NCBI GenBank assembly: GCA_002423105.1
Contig: DIUT01000049.1
Span: forward strand, 17,731 to 81,730
Direction of reading: 5' to 3'
Origin: Geobacter sp. UBA6151
Lineage (GTDB): Bacteria; Desulfobacterota; Desulfuromonadia; Geobacterales; Pseudopelobacteraceae
Length of the DNA stretch: 64,000 nucleotides
This document shows positions 16,000 to 25,631 of this stretch, in pieces. The translations under genes were made by a program, and so were the position numbers. The notes below the pieces were generated by a model. It worked only from the letters and a program-made list of their open reading frames with translations. It made no database searches and was not told where the DNA came from. The first letter of the stretch is position 1. The number at the start of each line of letters is the position of its first letter.

Positions 16000-17553
16000 A
16001 TGGCAATAAAAAAAGAACTGCTTGAAGAACTTCGCCAGCGTCGCGTAGCAGCACTGGCCGGCGGCGGTGCGGAAAAGATGAAGAAACGCCATGCCGCAGG
16101 GCGGCTGAGCGCCAGGGAACGGGTTCTGCTGTTCTTTGACAACGCTTCATTTAATGAGTACGGCATGCATGTGAACCATGCCTGCCATATGCCGGGATTT
16201 GCCGGAAAGTTCATGCCCGGCGACGGGGTAGTTACCGGTACCGGCAACGTGGATGGCCGTCCGGTTGCTATTTTCAGCCAGGACTTTACGGTGGGTGGCG
16301 GAGCGCTTGGCCAGATGCACGCCAAGAAGATCTGCGATATCATGACCATTGCCTGTGAAACCGGCATTCCGGTGGTGGCGATCAATGATTCCGGCGGCGC
16401 CCGCATCCAGGAGGCGATTCACAGCCTCTCCGGCTACGGCCAGGTATTTTACCAGAACGTAGCCGCCTCCGGGGTGGTGCCCCAGATCGCCATCATTGCC
16501 GGTCCCTGCGCCGGTGGCGCTGCCTACAGCCCGGCCCTGATGGATTTCCTGATTCAGACTCGCACACATTCCAGCATGTTTATCTGCGGCCCGGAGGTGA
16601 TCAAGGCTGCCACCGGTCAGATCGCCCCCATTGAACAGTACGGCTCTGCCGAGGCCCATGCCAGCGTCAGCGGCAATATCCACTTTATTGCCGAGGATGA
16701 TCGCCACGCCATAAGCATCGCCCAGCAACTGCTCAGCTTCCTGCCGCTCAATAACCTGCAGGACCCACCTCACGGCATCCCTGAAGAGATTCTTATTGAG
16801 TATGATGAAGGGATGAACGAACTACTGCCAGATGATGCCAAGACTGGTTTTGATGTGTACACAGTGATTGAGCGTCTGTTGGATAGCGGCCAATGGCTGG
16901 AGGTTCACCGTGAGTTTGCCCGTAATATCGTTGTCGGGTTCGGGCGGATTAACGGCATGGTGGTGGGACTGGTGGCCAATCAGCCGGCCTACAAGGCGGG
17001 CTGCCTGGATATCGACAGTTCCGACAAGGCGGCCCGTTTTATCCGCTTCTGCAACGCGTTCAATGTGCCGCTGGTGAACCTGGTGGATGTGCCCGGTTTC
17101 ATGCCGGGTCTGGCCCAGGAACGAGGCGGAATTATCCGTCATGGCGCCAAGATGCTCTTTGCCTACGCCGCTGCCACGGTACCCAAGATTACCGTGATCA
17201 TGCGCAAGGCTTACGGCGGTGCGTATCTGGCCATGTGTTCAAAAGATATGGGAGCTGATTTTGTTTTCGCCTGGCCCTGCGCCGAAATTGCCGTAATGGG
17301 GGCCGAAAGCGCCACCCGGATCATCTACAAAAAAGAGATTGAAGAGGCTGAAGATCATCAATCAAAAGAAGCGGAACTGATCAAGTCCTACCGTGACCAT
17401 TTCGCCACCCCCTATCAGGCCGCTTCCCGCGATATGGTTACCGATGTAATCGAACCGGCTGAAACCAGGACGCGGTTGTCGCAGGCGCTTAGAATCTCGT
17501 TGACCAAACGGGTAACACGACCGGCCAAAAAGCACGGTCTGATCCCGTTGTAA
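16000..17553 (+). CDS. mmdA: methylmalonyl-CoA decarboxylase / acyl-CoA carboxylase, carboxyltransferase subunit
   Basis: Transfers the carboxyl group between an acyl-CoA and carrier biotin. The 517-residue protein has both crotonase-like halves: GGARIQEAIHSLSGYGQVF with GPCAGGAAYSPAL in the first, and DVPGFMPGLAQERGGIIRHGAK with MRKAYGGAYLAMCS in the second. It is shorter than, and unlike, OadA, so the substrate is (S)-methylmalonyl-CoA or a similar acyl-CoA rather than oxaloacetate. The following OadG-, BCCP- and OadB-type genes make it a Na+-pumping decarboxylase. The ATG at 16000 is chosen because AAGGAGC precedes it; a frame from 15961 lacks a site. Confidence 0.92.
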   Translation: MAIKKELLEELRQRRVAALAGGGAEKMKKRHAAGRLSARERVLLFFDNASFNEYGMHVNHACHMPGFAGKFMPGDGVVTGTGNVDGRPVAIFSQDFTVGGGALGQMHAKKICDIMTIACETGIPVVAINDSGGARIQEAIHSLSGYGQVFYQNVAASGVVPQIAIIAGPCAGGAAYSPALMDFLIQTRTHSSMFICGPEVIKAATGQIAPIEQYGSAEAHASVSGNIHFIAEDDRHAISIAQQLLSFLPLNNLQDPPHGIPEEILIEYDEGMNELLPDDAKTGFDVYTVIERLLDSGQWLEVHREFARNIVVGFGRINGMVVGLVANQPAYKAGCLDIDSSDKAARFIRFCNAFNVPLVNLVDVPGFMPGLAQERGGIIRHGAKMLFAYAAATVPKITVIMRKAYGGAYLAMCSKDMGADFVFAWPCAEIAVMGAESATRIIYKKEIEEAEDHQSKEAELIKSYRDHFATPYQAASRDMVTDVIEPAETRTRLSQALRISLTKRVTRPAKKHGLIPL

Positions 17554-17565
17554 TCCGGAGGTATG

Positions 17566-18147
17566 ATGTCAACAGCGCCAACCTCACTTACCACCCCGCC
17601 AGCCGCTTCACCGGCAGCTGACCAGGCAATCTTCAAGGTGCTGCCTGACGGCACTGTTTTGTACAAGACCTATCAACAGGCAGAGCAGGCCGCGCAGCAG
17701 ATGAAGGGTGCCAAGCAGGGAGAAGGTGCTAAAAAACAGGCACAGGTCAAGCTTGGCGAGACGCATCTGGCAAAGGATGGCCAGATTCTGCCCTACACTC
17801 TGGGCGGTCTGGTGGAGTTCCAGTTGACCGGACTGATTGTGGTGATGGTGGTGCTGATCAGCTTAAGCCTGATCTGTGCTGCCATCGGTCGTCTGCTCCG
17901 ATCGCTGCTCGCAGCCCCTGTAGTTCCTGCCTCTCCTGCACCGCTTCAGTCGCCAATGCCAACAGCCGCAGCGTCCGGCATCCATCCCGGACTTACTGAT
18001 CAGCAACTGGTAGTGTTGCTGACCGCAGCAGCCCGGGAGGCACTTGGCAGTCCGATCCGTATTGCAAAATTTCGTCCTCTGGCTGCCCGTGATCTCAACT
18101 GGTCGGCACAGGGACGCAATGTCCTGCAATCCCACCGCCTGAAATAG
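17566..18147 (+). CDS. mmdD: sodium-pump decarboxylase gamma/delta subunit (OadG family), N-terminally extended
   Basis: Small membrane anchor that assembles the decarboxylase complex. One membrane helix lies at residues 86-108 (FQLTGLIVVMVVLISLSLIC). OadG proteins usually carry that helix at the very N-terminus; here about 85 soluble residues precede it, including FKVLPDGTVLYKTYQQAEQA. A proline/alanine linker leads to a C-terminal segment (LTDQQLVVLLTAAAREALG) typical of the family tail. Two ATGs (17563, 17566) follow GGAGG; the second has better spacing. Confidence 0.75.
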   Translation: MSTAPTSLTTPPAASPAADQAIFKVLPDGTVLYKTYQQAEQAAQQMKGAKQGEGAKKQAQVKLGETHLAKDGQILPYTLGGLVEFQLTGLIVVMVVLISLSLICAAIGRLLRSLLAAPVVPASPAPLQSPMPTAAASGIHPGLTDQQLVVLLTAAAREALGSPIRIAKFRPLAARDLNWSAQGRNVLQSHRLK

Positions 18148-18173
18148 CTGCCCTGAAAGGAAACCATTACATC

Positions 18174-18566
18174 ATGAAACGATTGCGAATCACTCTGGAA
18201 GGCAAAACCTATGAGGTCGGTGTAGAGGTTCTTGACGATTCAGTCTCTGGTGCTTCGTCATCTCCCTCCGCAACTCCATTTTTAGCCAGACCTGCTTCTG
18301 CCGCTGCTGTTGCACCGGCTGCTGCGCCAGTACCTGAGGACGGCTGCACCACGGTTGTCTGCCCCATGGCCGGTCTGGTGTTCAAGTGCCTGGTCAAGGC
18401 TGGCGACACCGTTACCCAGAACCAGGTGGTTATTGTGCTGGACGCCATGAAGATGGAGACCCCGGTGTACGCTCCGGTGGCCGGAACAGTGCGGTCTCTG
18501 CTGGTCAAGGAAGGGGATGCGGTGGACGAGGGACATTGTTTATTGCAGATCGATGGTGGAGCGTAA
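18174..18566 (+). CDS. mmdC: biotin carboxyl carrier subunit of the decarboxylase
   Basis: A 130-residue biotinyl carrier. The biotinylated lysine is K93 in the motif DAMKMET. The N-terminal 25 residues (RLRITLEGKTYEVGVEVL) form the docking strand pair, joined by an Ala/Pro-rich linker to the biotinyl domain from about residue 58. Its stop overlaps the mmdB start (TAATG). Confidence 0.95.
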   Translation: MKRLRITLEGKTYEVGVEVLDDSVSGASSSPSATPFLARPASAAAVAPAAAPVPEDGCTTVVCPMAGLVFKCLVKAGDTVTQNQVVIVLDAMKMETPVYAPVAGTVRSLLVKEGDAVDEGHCLLQIDGGA

Positions 18567-19729
18567 TGAGCAATGTACTGAATGACGTCAGGCTGATGTT
18601 TTTGCATGACACCGGCTTTCAATATGTCAACGGCCCGATGGTCATCATGTGGCTGGTCTGTGGCCTGCTGTTCTATCTGGCCATCAAAAAACAGTACGAA
18701 CCGCTGCTGCTGCTGCCGATTGCCTTCGGGGCCCTTCTGGCAAACCTGCCGACCAGGGCGCTCTATGACGGCGGCTGGACTCTGGAGGGGATGTACTACC
18801 CAACCGCCGGTCTGTATTACTATATCAGCCAGGGAATCCACCTGGAACTATTCCCGCCGATCATTTTTCTGGGGGTGGGGGCGCTGACCGACTTCGGGCC
18901 GCTGATTGCCAATCCCCGCACCCTGCTTTTGGGTGGCGCTGCCCAGGCAGGGGTCTTTGCCACCATGTTCTGCGCCGTGGCCTCCGGCTTGTTCACCCTG
19001 GGTGAGGCTGCCTCCATCGGCATCATCGGCGGCGCTGACGGCCCCACCTCCATTTTCACCGCCAACAAACTGGCCCCGCACCTGATCGGTCCCATTGCCG
19101 TAGCAGCCTACACCTACATGAGCTTGGTGCCGTTGATCCAACCACCGATCATGAAGGCGCTGACCACCGATGCGGAACGTAAAATCCGGATGAAGAGTCT
19201 GCGCAAGGTCGGCAAGCTGGAACGGATCATCTTTGCTCTGGTGGTAATGGTGCTCTGCATCATGGTGGTGCCGGACGCCTCAGCCCTGGTCGCCATGCTG
19301 ATGTTGGGGAACGTACTGCGGGAATCGGGCGTAGCGGATCGTCTGGTGAAGGCCTGCCAGAATGAGATTATCAATGTTACCACCATCTTCCTCGGCACCG
19401 CAGTGGGCATGACCATGCAGGCTGACATATTCCTGCGCCCCACCACCATGGTGATCATCGGCATGGGGGTTGTGGCGTTCGGGTTTTCCACGGCCAGCGG
19501 AGTGATAATGGCCAAGATCATGAACCGGCTCTCCCCCAACAACCCGGTCAATCCGCTAATCGGCTCTGCCGGTGTCTCCGCAGTGCCAATGGCGGCGCGG
19601 GTCAGCCAGACTGTGGGAGCACAATATGACCCGCAAAACCATCTGCTGATGCATGCCATGGGGCCCAACGTGGCGGGCGTCATCGGCACCGCTGTAGCGG
19701 CAGGGTACATGATCAGCCGCCTGGGATGA
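18566..19729 (+). CDS. mmdB: sodium ion-translocating decarboxylase beta subunit
   Basis: Membrane subunit that decarboxylates carboxybiotin and exports Na+. The 387-residue protein has about nine hydrophobic segments and the family's key regions: GEAASIGIIGGADGPTSIF with the essential Asp, and NPLIGSAGVSAVPMAARVSQ with the Asn/Ser cation-site loop. The start at 18566 overlaps the mmdC stop; a longer frame from 18386 lies inside mmdC and is rejected. It closes the mmdA-D-C-B operon. Confidence 0.95.
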   Translation: MSNVLNDVRLMFLHDTGFQYVNGPMVIMWLVCGLLFYLAIKKQYEPLLLLPIAFGALLANLPTRALYDGGWTLEGMYYPTAGLYYYISQGIHLELFPPIIFLGVGALTDFGPLIANPRTLLLGGAAQAGVFATMFCAVASGLFTLGEAASIGIIGGADGPTSIFTANKLAPHLIGPIAVAAYTYMSLVPLIQPPIMKALTTDAERKIRMKSLRKVGKLERIIFALVVMVLCIMVVPDASALVAMLMLGNVLRESGVADRLVKACQNEIINVTTIFLGTAVGMTMQADIFLRPTTMVIIGMGVVAFGFSTASGVIMAKIMNRLSPNNPVNPLIGSAGVSAVPMAARVSQTVGAQYDPQNHLLMHAMGPNVAGVIGTAVAAGYMISRLG

Positions 19730-19842
19730 AGAACAGCCCTGACCGCACGAGAATTCAAAATTGAAACGAATCTGCTCCGTGCCGTGCAACCTGTTGCAGC
19801 GCCGTTGTCATTCGCGGTTTCCTTTGTTAGAATCCCTCCTCC

Positions 19843-22800
19843 ATGAAAATCAAACGCCTTGAAATAAGCGGGTTTAAAAGTTTTGCCGACCGGGTTGTGC
19901 TGGATTTCCAGCAAGGGGTAACCGGCGTGGTCGGCCCTAACGGCTGCGGAAAATCCAACATTGTGGACGCCATCCGCTGGTGCATGGGGGAGCAGTCCGC
20001 CAAAAACCTGCGCGGCAAGGCGATGGAAGATATCATCTTCGCTGGCAGCGACTCGCGCAAGCCTCTGGGCATGGCGGAGGTCTCGCTGATATTTTCGACG
20101 GAGGACGGTCTGGCCCCGGCCAAATACCTTGATTACGGCGAGATCCAGTTGACCCGGCGTCTCTACCGGGATGGCGAGAGCGAATACCTGCTGAACAAAA
20201 TCCCCTGCCGTTTGCTGGATATCACTGAACTGTTCATGGATACCGGCGTCGGTACCAAAGCCTACTCCATCATTGAGCAGGGCAAGATCGGCCAGATCCT
20301 GCATTCCCGCCCCGAAGAGCGGCGGCTTTTGATTGAGGAGGCCGCCGGCGTCACCCGCTACAAGGCCCGCAAGCAGCTTGCCCTGAAAAAAATCGAAGGC
20401 ACCCGGCAGAACCTGCTGCGCTTAAACGACCTGATCGGCGAAATCAAGCGGCAATTGGGCTCGTTGCAACGCCAGGCGAAAAAGGCGGAAAAGTTCAAGG
20501 AATACCGCCAGGAGCTGCGGGATCTCGACATGCGCAGCATCATGCACCGGGCTGCAACGGTGCAGGCAGACCGCACTGAAGCCGAACAGGGGCTGGTGCG
20601 GCTGAACGAAGAGATGCAGTTGGCCTTTGCCGCTGTCGCCCAGGCTGAAAATCGCATGGAAGAGGACCGCCTGGCGATCCTTGAAGCGGAAAAACGGTTG
20701 AATACGGTTCAGGAAGAACTGTTCCGCTGGCGCAGTGACGCTGCCGCCTGCGAAAACGGTCTGGTCTTCCGGCGCCGGGAACATGATACGCTGGGAGAGC
20801 GGCTGGTTCGCCTCGACCAGGAACTGCTGTCCCTCTCCGGCAGCAAGGATACGGCATCCGTCCAACTGGCGGAAACGCAGCAGCAGCAACAGCAGGTGGC
20901 ACAGCGCCTCACGGAAGCAGCAGCCGCACTCTTGGCCGCCCAGGAAGCACTACAGGAGCAGGAAGAACAGTTCGAAAGCGCAAACACCTGGCTGGAACAG
21001 GGGCGGCGCGAGCTCTTTGCCGCACTGGCGGAGGTAAACCGCTGCCGGACACAGATTGACGGGATCACCAAGCGCCTGCTGCAGATGGAAGAGCTGCGGC
21101 AGCGGCATGACCTTGAAAAACTGCGTCTTACCGAACGCATGACAACGCTGACCGGTCAGCAGACCACGCTTGAGGAGCAGCTTGTAGGTCAGCGGACCAG
21201 CCAGCAGCAGATAGCGAGTGAAATCGAGCGCTTAGGCGAGCAGGAGCGGCTTATCAAATCACAGACTCCTATTCTGGAAAAGCGTTGGCAGACCTGTCAT
21301 GACACCTTGAACCGTACCGCTTCGCGTCTCACGTCATTGCAGGAGCTGGAAGCCCAGTTTGAAGGGTATGGACATGGCGTACGGGTTCTTTTGAAGGATG
21401 CTCCGCTGCGGGAACGACTGGGGGGCATGCTGGCAGATCTGCTTGAGGTGCCGGAAGAGCTTGAAGCGGCCCTTGAAGCGGTATTGGGCGACCGTTTGCA
21501 GATGATCATCTGCCACGATCCTGCCGATGCCCTTGAAAGCCTTGCCTACCTGCGCACCCACGGAGGAAGGGCTTCTCTGGCACTGCCACGAAACGGAACT
21601 GCAGCCAGCTTCAAGGTTCTTGATGGTCGCGCCACTCCGCTGCTGACAAAAGTCACCGGGCCTGAAACCTTAAGTGGCCTCATGTCATGCCTGCTGTCCG
21701 AGACCTATCTTGTGGCCGACCTGGAAACGGCACTGGAACTTGGTACAAACAGTCCGGAAGCCATCTTTGTCACCGGTGGTGGCGATCTGGTGGCGTTGGG
21801 CGGTGTCATCAGCGGCGGGTCCGCTGAACTGGTGCAATCCGGCATCATCCACAAAAAGCGTGAGATCAAGCTACTGGAAGAGCAACGCCTGGCCTTGCAG
21901 GTTGAACTGACCCTGCATGACGACGAGCGCAAGCGATTACGGGAAATGACCCAGGAAGTGACGCACACTCTTGCAGAGGAACGTACGCGGCTGCATCGTG
22001 GCGAACTGGCGCTTGCCAGCCTTGTGAAAGATGTGCAGCAGGTAGCTGGTGACATGGCACAGACCGAGGAACGCCTCAAACTGAATACCATGGAACTGGC
22101 CGGCCTTGCCGATGAACAACAGACGCAGCAGCAGGAACTTGAACGCCTGACACAAGCCTTGCAGAGCGGGGAGCAGGCCGTACAGCGCCTTGAAGCGGAG
22201 CTGGCAACCCGCGGGGCCGGAATTGAAGAGCAACGCCGGATGCTTGCGGCTGCCAGGGAACAGTTAACCACCCTGCGCGTGTCCGAGGCAACTCTGCGGG
22301 AACAGGCAGAATCGTTACAGCGCAGCACAGCAGCCACCGCCACCCGGCTTCAGGAGTTCGATCAACGTTGCCAACAGGGAGCAACGGACCGACAGGCGGC
22401 ACAGGAGCAGCGGCAGAATCTGGCGCTGGAAATTGCCGCCGAGGAACAGCGCCTCAAGGAGCTGCTTTCGCAACAACTCACCCTGGATGAGCTGTTGCGT
22501 ACGACACGTGCAACCTATGAAGTGATCGGGGCCAAACTATCCGAAAGTGACGCAGCACTCCGCGTCTGCCGGGCTGACAGTGAAATGGTGCGGCAACGCC
22601 AGTCAGAACTGACTCTGCGCTGTTCATCGCTGGCGATGCAGCTTGAGAATCTGGATCAGAATCTCCAGGAGCGCCACCGGATTACCATTGCCGAAATGGC
22701 AGAGCGTCCTGATAACACCGAATTCGACGAAGCAGCCGCCCGGACCAGGCAACAGGAGCTTGAACAGCTTCTGGAAGAGTTGGGAGACGTCAACCTGATG

Positions 22801-23373
22801 GCCATTGAAGAGTGCGCCGGCATGGAGGAACGGCACAACTTCCTGACGGCCCAGAAAGCTGACCTTGAGGAGTCGGTTCAGGATCTGCAGCAGGCGATAC
22901 AGAAAATCAATAAGACTACCCGCAAACGTTTTTTCGACACCTTTACCCGGATCAACAGCATGTTCAGCGAGATATTTCCGCGCCTGTTCTGCGGAGGCCA
23001 GGCGGAGCTGCGTCTGACCGATGAGCAGGACCTGCTGGAGACCGGCATTGATATCATCGTACAGCCGCCGGGTAAAAAATTGTCAAATGTTATGCTGCTT
23101 TCGGGCGGCGAAAAGGCCCTGACCGCCGTTGCCCTGATCTTTGCCATATTTCTGATCAAGCCGACCCCGTTCTGCCTGCTGGATGAGGTGGATGCACCGC
23201 TTGATGATGCCAATATCGGCCGTTTCAACGAAATGGTGCGGGAAATGAGTGCCATTTCCCAATTCATCATAATCACTCACAACAAAACCACCATGGGCGT
23301 TGCCGATACTCTCTACGGCGTCACCATGGAAGAACCGGGCGCATCACGGATAGTCTCGGTCAAACTACATTAG
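19843..23373 (+). CDS. smc: chromosome segregation protein SMC
   Basis: Condensin ATPase; loads at parS via ParB (a parS lies at 49720). The 1176-residue protein has the N-terminal Walker A GPNGCGKSNIVDAIRW, long coiled coils (about 170-500 and 670-1000) around a hinge (LEAVLGDRLQMIICHDP region, about 500-660), the signature LSGGEKALTAVALIF and the Walker B FCLLDEVDAPLDDANI. Length is normal. ScpA/ScpB are not in this window. Confidence 0.97.
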   Translation: MKIKRLEISGFKSFADRVVLDFQQGVTGVVGPNGCGKSNIVDAIRWCMGEQSAKNLRGKAMEDIIFAGSDSRKPLGMAEVSLIFSTEDGLAPAKYLDYGEIQLTRRLYRDGESEYLLNKIPCRLLDITELFMDTGVGTKAYSIIEQGKIGQILHSRPEERRLLIEEAAGVTRYKARKQLALKKIEGTRQNLLRLNDLIGEIKRQLGSLQRQAKKAEKFKEYRQELRDLDMRSIMHRAATVQADRTEAEQGLVRLNEEMQLAFAAVAQAENRMEEDRLAILEAEKRLNTVQEELFRWRSDAAACENGLVFRRREHDTLGERLVRLDQELLSLSGSKDTASVQLAETQQQQQQVAQRLTEAAAALLAAQEALQEQEEQFESANTWLEQGRRELFAALAEVNRCRTQIDGITKRLLQMEELRQRHDLEKLRLTERMTTLTGQQTTLEEQLVGQRTSQQQIASEIERLGEQERLIKSQTPILEKRWQTCHDTLNRTASRLTSLQELEAQFEGYGHGVRVLLKDAPLRERLGGMLADLLEVPEELEAALEAVLGDRLQMIICHDPADALESLAYLRTHGGRASLALPRNGTAASFKVLDGRATPLLTKVTGPETLSGLMSCLLSETYLVADLETALELGTNSPEAIFVTGGGDLVALGGVISGGSAELVQSGIIHKKREIKLLEEQRLALQVELTLHDDERKRLREMTQEVTHTLAEERTRLHRGELALASLVKDVQQVAGDMAQTEERLKLNTMELAGLADEQQTQQQELERLTQALQSGEQAVQRLEAELATRGAGIEEQRRMLAAAREQLTTLRVSEATLREQAESLQRSTAATATRLQEFDQRCQQGATDRQAAQEQRQNLALEIAAEEQRLKELLSQQLTLDELLRTTRATYEVIGAKLSESDAALRVCRADSEMVRQRQSELTLRCSSLAMQLENLDQNLQERHRITIAEMAERPDNTEFDEAAARTRQQELEQLLEELGDVNLMAIEECAGMEERHNFLTAQKADLEESVQDLQQAIQKINKTTRKRFFDTFTRINSMFSEIFPRLFCGGQAELRLTDEQDLLETGIDIIVQPPGKKLSNVMLLSGGEKALTAVALIFAIFLIKPTPFCLLDEVDAPLDDANIGRFNEMVREMSAISQFIIITHNKTTMGVADTLYGVTMEEPGASRIVSVKLH

Positions 23374-23441
23374 GCGTTGTTACAACCGTCTGTTTCTGTT
23401 ATTTTTTCCGCGTCTGAGCAGAATCCATTCTGGAGTTCCCC

Positions 23442-23798
23442 ATGCCGTTTCAGTCGATTCTGAAAAATCTGGTGGAATCTGTCCCCGGTGCAATCGGTGC
23501 CATACTGGTTGACTGGGAAGGGGAGGCCGTACAGGAATACAGCCACGGCACCCCCTACGACATCCGCTTTATCGGCGCACACAACGGTGTGGTTTTGTCT
23601 CGCCTGCGGGACAGCCATCGGGACAACCAGGGCGGTGCCATTGAACATGTGGAAATTTCATCGGAACAACAGCATCTGCTGACCGGCGTGGTTGATCCCG
23701 ATTATTCGTTGGTGCTACAGGTCAAGCGCCCTGCTGCAATGGCATGTGCCCGCTATCATTTTACCGATGCACTACAGCGTATCAGAAGGGTTTTATAA
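23442..23798 (+). CDS. roadblock/LC7-type protein
   Basis: A 118-residue protein beginning FQSILKNLVESVPGAIGAILVDWEG, the alpha-beta opening of roadblock/LC7 (MglB-like) domains, with an acidic middle and VEISSEQQHLLTGVVDPDYSLVLQVK as the later strand. Such proteins regulate small GTPases; none is adjacent, although ftsY, an SRP GTPase, starts at the next base after its stop. Family call is moderate. Confidence 0.65.
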   Translation: MPFQSILKNLVESVPGAIGAILVDWEGEAVQEYSHGTPYDIRFIGAHNGVVLSRLRDSHRDNQGGAIEHVEISSEQQHLLTGVVDPDYSLVLQVKRPAAMACARYHFTDALQRIRRVL

Positions 23799-24827
23799 AT
23801 GGCTGAAGAAAAAAGCAGCTTTCTGAAGGGACTGTTGCAACGGGTAACGGGAACAGTCTCTCCTTCCGAAGCACCGGAGCAGGAAAAAACAACGGAAACC
23901 AGCCAGGAACCGGAAGGTTTCTTTTCGCGATTAAAGAATGGCTTGAAAAAAACCACTGACGGTCTGGTGGGGCGTATTGATGCGCTGGTTCTGGGGAAAA
24001 AGGAGATCGATGCCGATACGCTGGAGGAGTTGGAAGAGATTCTTATTACCTCGGATATCGGCGTACATACGGCTATGGAGCTGATCCGTTCTCTGGAACA
24101 GCGCCTTTCCCGCAACGAATTGAAGGATGGCGAAGCCTTGCGGGCAGCCCTTAAAGCAGACCTGCTTGAGCGACTTATGGCGCACCACAGCACCTTGCAT
24201 CCGGAGGGGACGGCCCCCTTTGTCATATTGGTGGTGGGGGTGAACGGCGTCGGTAAGACCACCACCATCGGCAAGCTGGCAGCACGCTACACGGCACAAG
24301 GCAAACGGGTGTTACTTGCCGCCGGGGACACCTTTCGGGCAGCAGCAGCCGAGCAGCTTTCCATCTGGGGGGAGCGGGCCGGTGTGGAGGTGGTCCGTCA
24401 CCAGGATGGTGCCGACCCATCAGCCGTTGTCTTTGATGCCTGCAAAGCGGCCCTGGCACGGGAAGTTGATTTGCTGATTATTGATACGGCAGGCAGGTTG
24501 CACACCAAAGTTAATCTGATGGAAGAGATGAAAAAAATTCATCGGGTAATCGGTCGGGAAATCCCCGGCGCACCCCATGAAACACTGTTGATACTGGACG
24601 CCGCCACCGGCCAGAACGCACTGTCCCAGGCAAAACTTTTCAAGGAGTCCGCAGGCGTAACCGGGCTGGCGCTGACCAAGCTGGATGGCACTGCCAAAGG
24701 CGGCATCGTGGTGGCGGTATCGCGTGAATGCGCCCTGCCGGTACGCTTTATCGGTATTGGCGAAGCTGTTGAGGATCTTCGGGACTTTGATCCGCAGGAG
24801 TTTGTGAATGCCCTCTTCCAGGCATAA
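23799..24827 (+). CDS. ftsY: signal recognition particle receptor FtsY
   Basis: Membrane-targeting GTPase that pairs with Ffh and the 4.5S RNA (ffs at 9421). The 342-residue protein has a short acidic, Glu/Lys-rich N-terminal region, then the NG domain: [18 protein letters not shown] (G1), [26 protein letters not shown] (G3), [10 protein letters not shown] (G4) and the C-terminal helix [20 protein letters not shown]. It abuts the roadblock gene with no gap. Confidence 0.97.
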   Translation: MAEEKSSFLKGLLQRVTGTVSPSEAPEQEKTTETSQEPEGFFSRLKNGLKKTTDGLVGRIDALVLGKKEIDADTLEELEEILITSDIGVHTAMELIRSLEQRLSRNELKDGEALRAALKADLLERLMAHHSTLHPEGTAPFVILVVGVNGVGKTTTIGKLAARYTAQGKRVLLAAGDTFRAAAAEQLSIWGERAGVEVVRHQDGADPSAVVFDACKAALAREVDLLIIDTAGRLHTKVNLMEEMKKIHRVIGREIPGAPHETLLILDAATGQNALSQAKLFKESAGVTGLALTKLDGTAKGGIVVAVSRECALPVRFIGIGEAVEDLRDFDPQEFVNALFQA

Positions 24828-24865
24828 ACAATGTGATCTATTTGGGGATTTCACCCAAATGCCAC

Positions 24866-24894
24866 TTGACGTTGTTCAAGAAAATCAATATATT
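24866..24894 (+). promoter_or_regulatory. sigma-70 promoter of zapB-zapA-6S
   Basis: TTGACG (24866-24871), 17-bp spacer, TATATT (24889-24894). It lies just past ftsY and 28 bp before the zapB ATG. Confidence 0.7.
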
Positions 24895-24921
24895 ATTTCA
24901 CCCTCGTTAGGAGTTGAACAT

Positions 24922-25098
24922 ATGAACGCAGAACTTTTTGACAAACTTGAAACCAAAATCAGTGAACTGCTGGCCCGCCACAGCGCGCTGAAAGATGAAA
25001 ATAACCGGCTGGCCGAAGAAAATCAACAGTTGCAGCAGGAACGTGAAGGGCTCAAGGAACGTATTGATGCAATCCTGAGCAAGTTTGACGACCTGTAA
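24922..25098 (+). CDS. zapB: cell division protein ZapB-like coiled coil
   Basis: A 58-residue, almost entirely coiled-coil protein: heptad-rich from FDKLETKISELL to LKERIDAILSKF. ZapB links FtsZ rings and pairs with ZapA, whose gene follows after 5 bp. The ATG at 24922 follows TAGGAG. A longer frame from 24808 crosses the promoter and is not used. Confidence 0.82.
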   Translation: MNAELFDKLETKISELLARHSALKDENNRLAEENQQLQQEREGLKERIDAILSKFDDL

Positions 25099-25103
25099 TT
25101 CAG

Positions 25104-25406
25104 ATGAAGTCAACCCATCTGGTGACAGTGTTGGGGCGTGAAATTCCGGTCAAAAGTTCTGCACCGGAAGAAAAAGTTCGGGCAGTTGAAACCTTTGTAA
25201 ACGTTCGCATTGAAGAAATTCGTAGCCGCCTCACCACGGCGGATCCACAACTGGTAACTATTATCGCCTTGTTGAACATCGCAGAGTCGTACCTGGAACA
25301 GCAGGCGGCTCTGGAAAACAGACCACTCCTTGATACAAGGATGCACAGTTTGCTGGACAGACTTGACAAGGCATTGGGAAACTCCGGTCTCTTCAGGGAG
25401 ACTTGA
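25104..25406 (+). CDS. zapA: cell division protein ZapA
   Basis: A 100-residue FtsZ-associated protein. It begins HLVTVLGREIPVKSSAPEEKVRAVETFVNVRIEEIR, the ZapA N-terminal fold, followed by a dimerising coiled coil (ALLNIAESYLEQQAALE). It is followed by 6S RNA and fau, the zapA-ssrS-fau order also seen in enterobacteria. Confidence 0.9.
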   Translation: MKSTHLVTVLGREIPVKSSAPEEKVRAVETFVNVRIEEIRSRLTTADPQLVTIIALLNIAESYLEQQAALENRPLLDTRMHSLLDRLDKALGNSGLFRET

Positions 25407-25409
25407 TAT

Positions 25410-25605
25410 ATATTCCAACGCGCAACCTGTTGTACATTGTTCAGTTTCCGCAGGACAACCTGCGTACTGATACCCGCACTGGCCTATATATCCGCACCGT
25501 GAAAGGGGCGGTAGAATTTCCGCACGTACCGGTCTTGTGAGCCAACCGGAACGTCCTTTCACTCCTACCTGAAGTGACCGAACCTGAAATTCTCAGGTAA
25601 TACCC
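25410..25605 (+). ncRNA. ssrS: 6S RNA
   Basis: No frame of note lies here. The roughly 195-nt interval sits exactly between zapA and fau, the conserved site of 6S RNA, and can fold into a long imperfect rod with an open central bubble. 6S RNA mimics an open promoter and traps sigma-70 RNA polymerase in stationary phase. Ends are approximate and the call depends partly on synteny. Confidence 0.75.
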
Positions 25606-25631
25606 TACAGTTATCTGTTTTGAAGGCCATT

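Noticed and set aside
19114..20304. A 396-codon open stretch opposite mmdB and the smc start
   Set aside because: It spans two well-supported genes on the other strand and has no family pattern.
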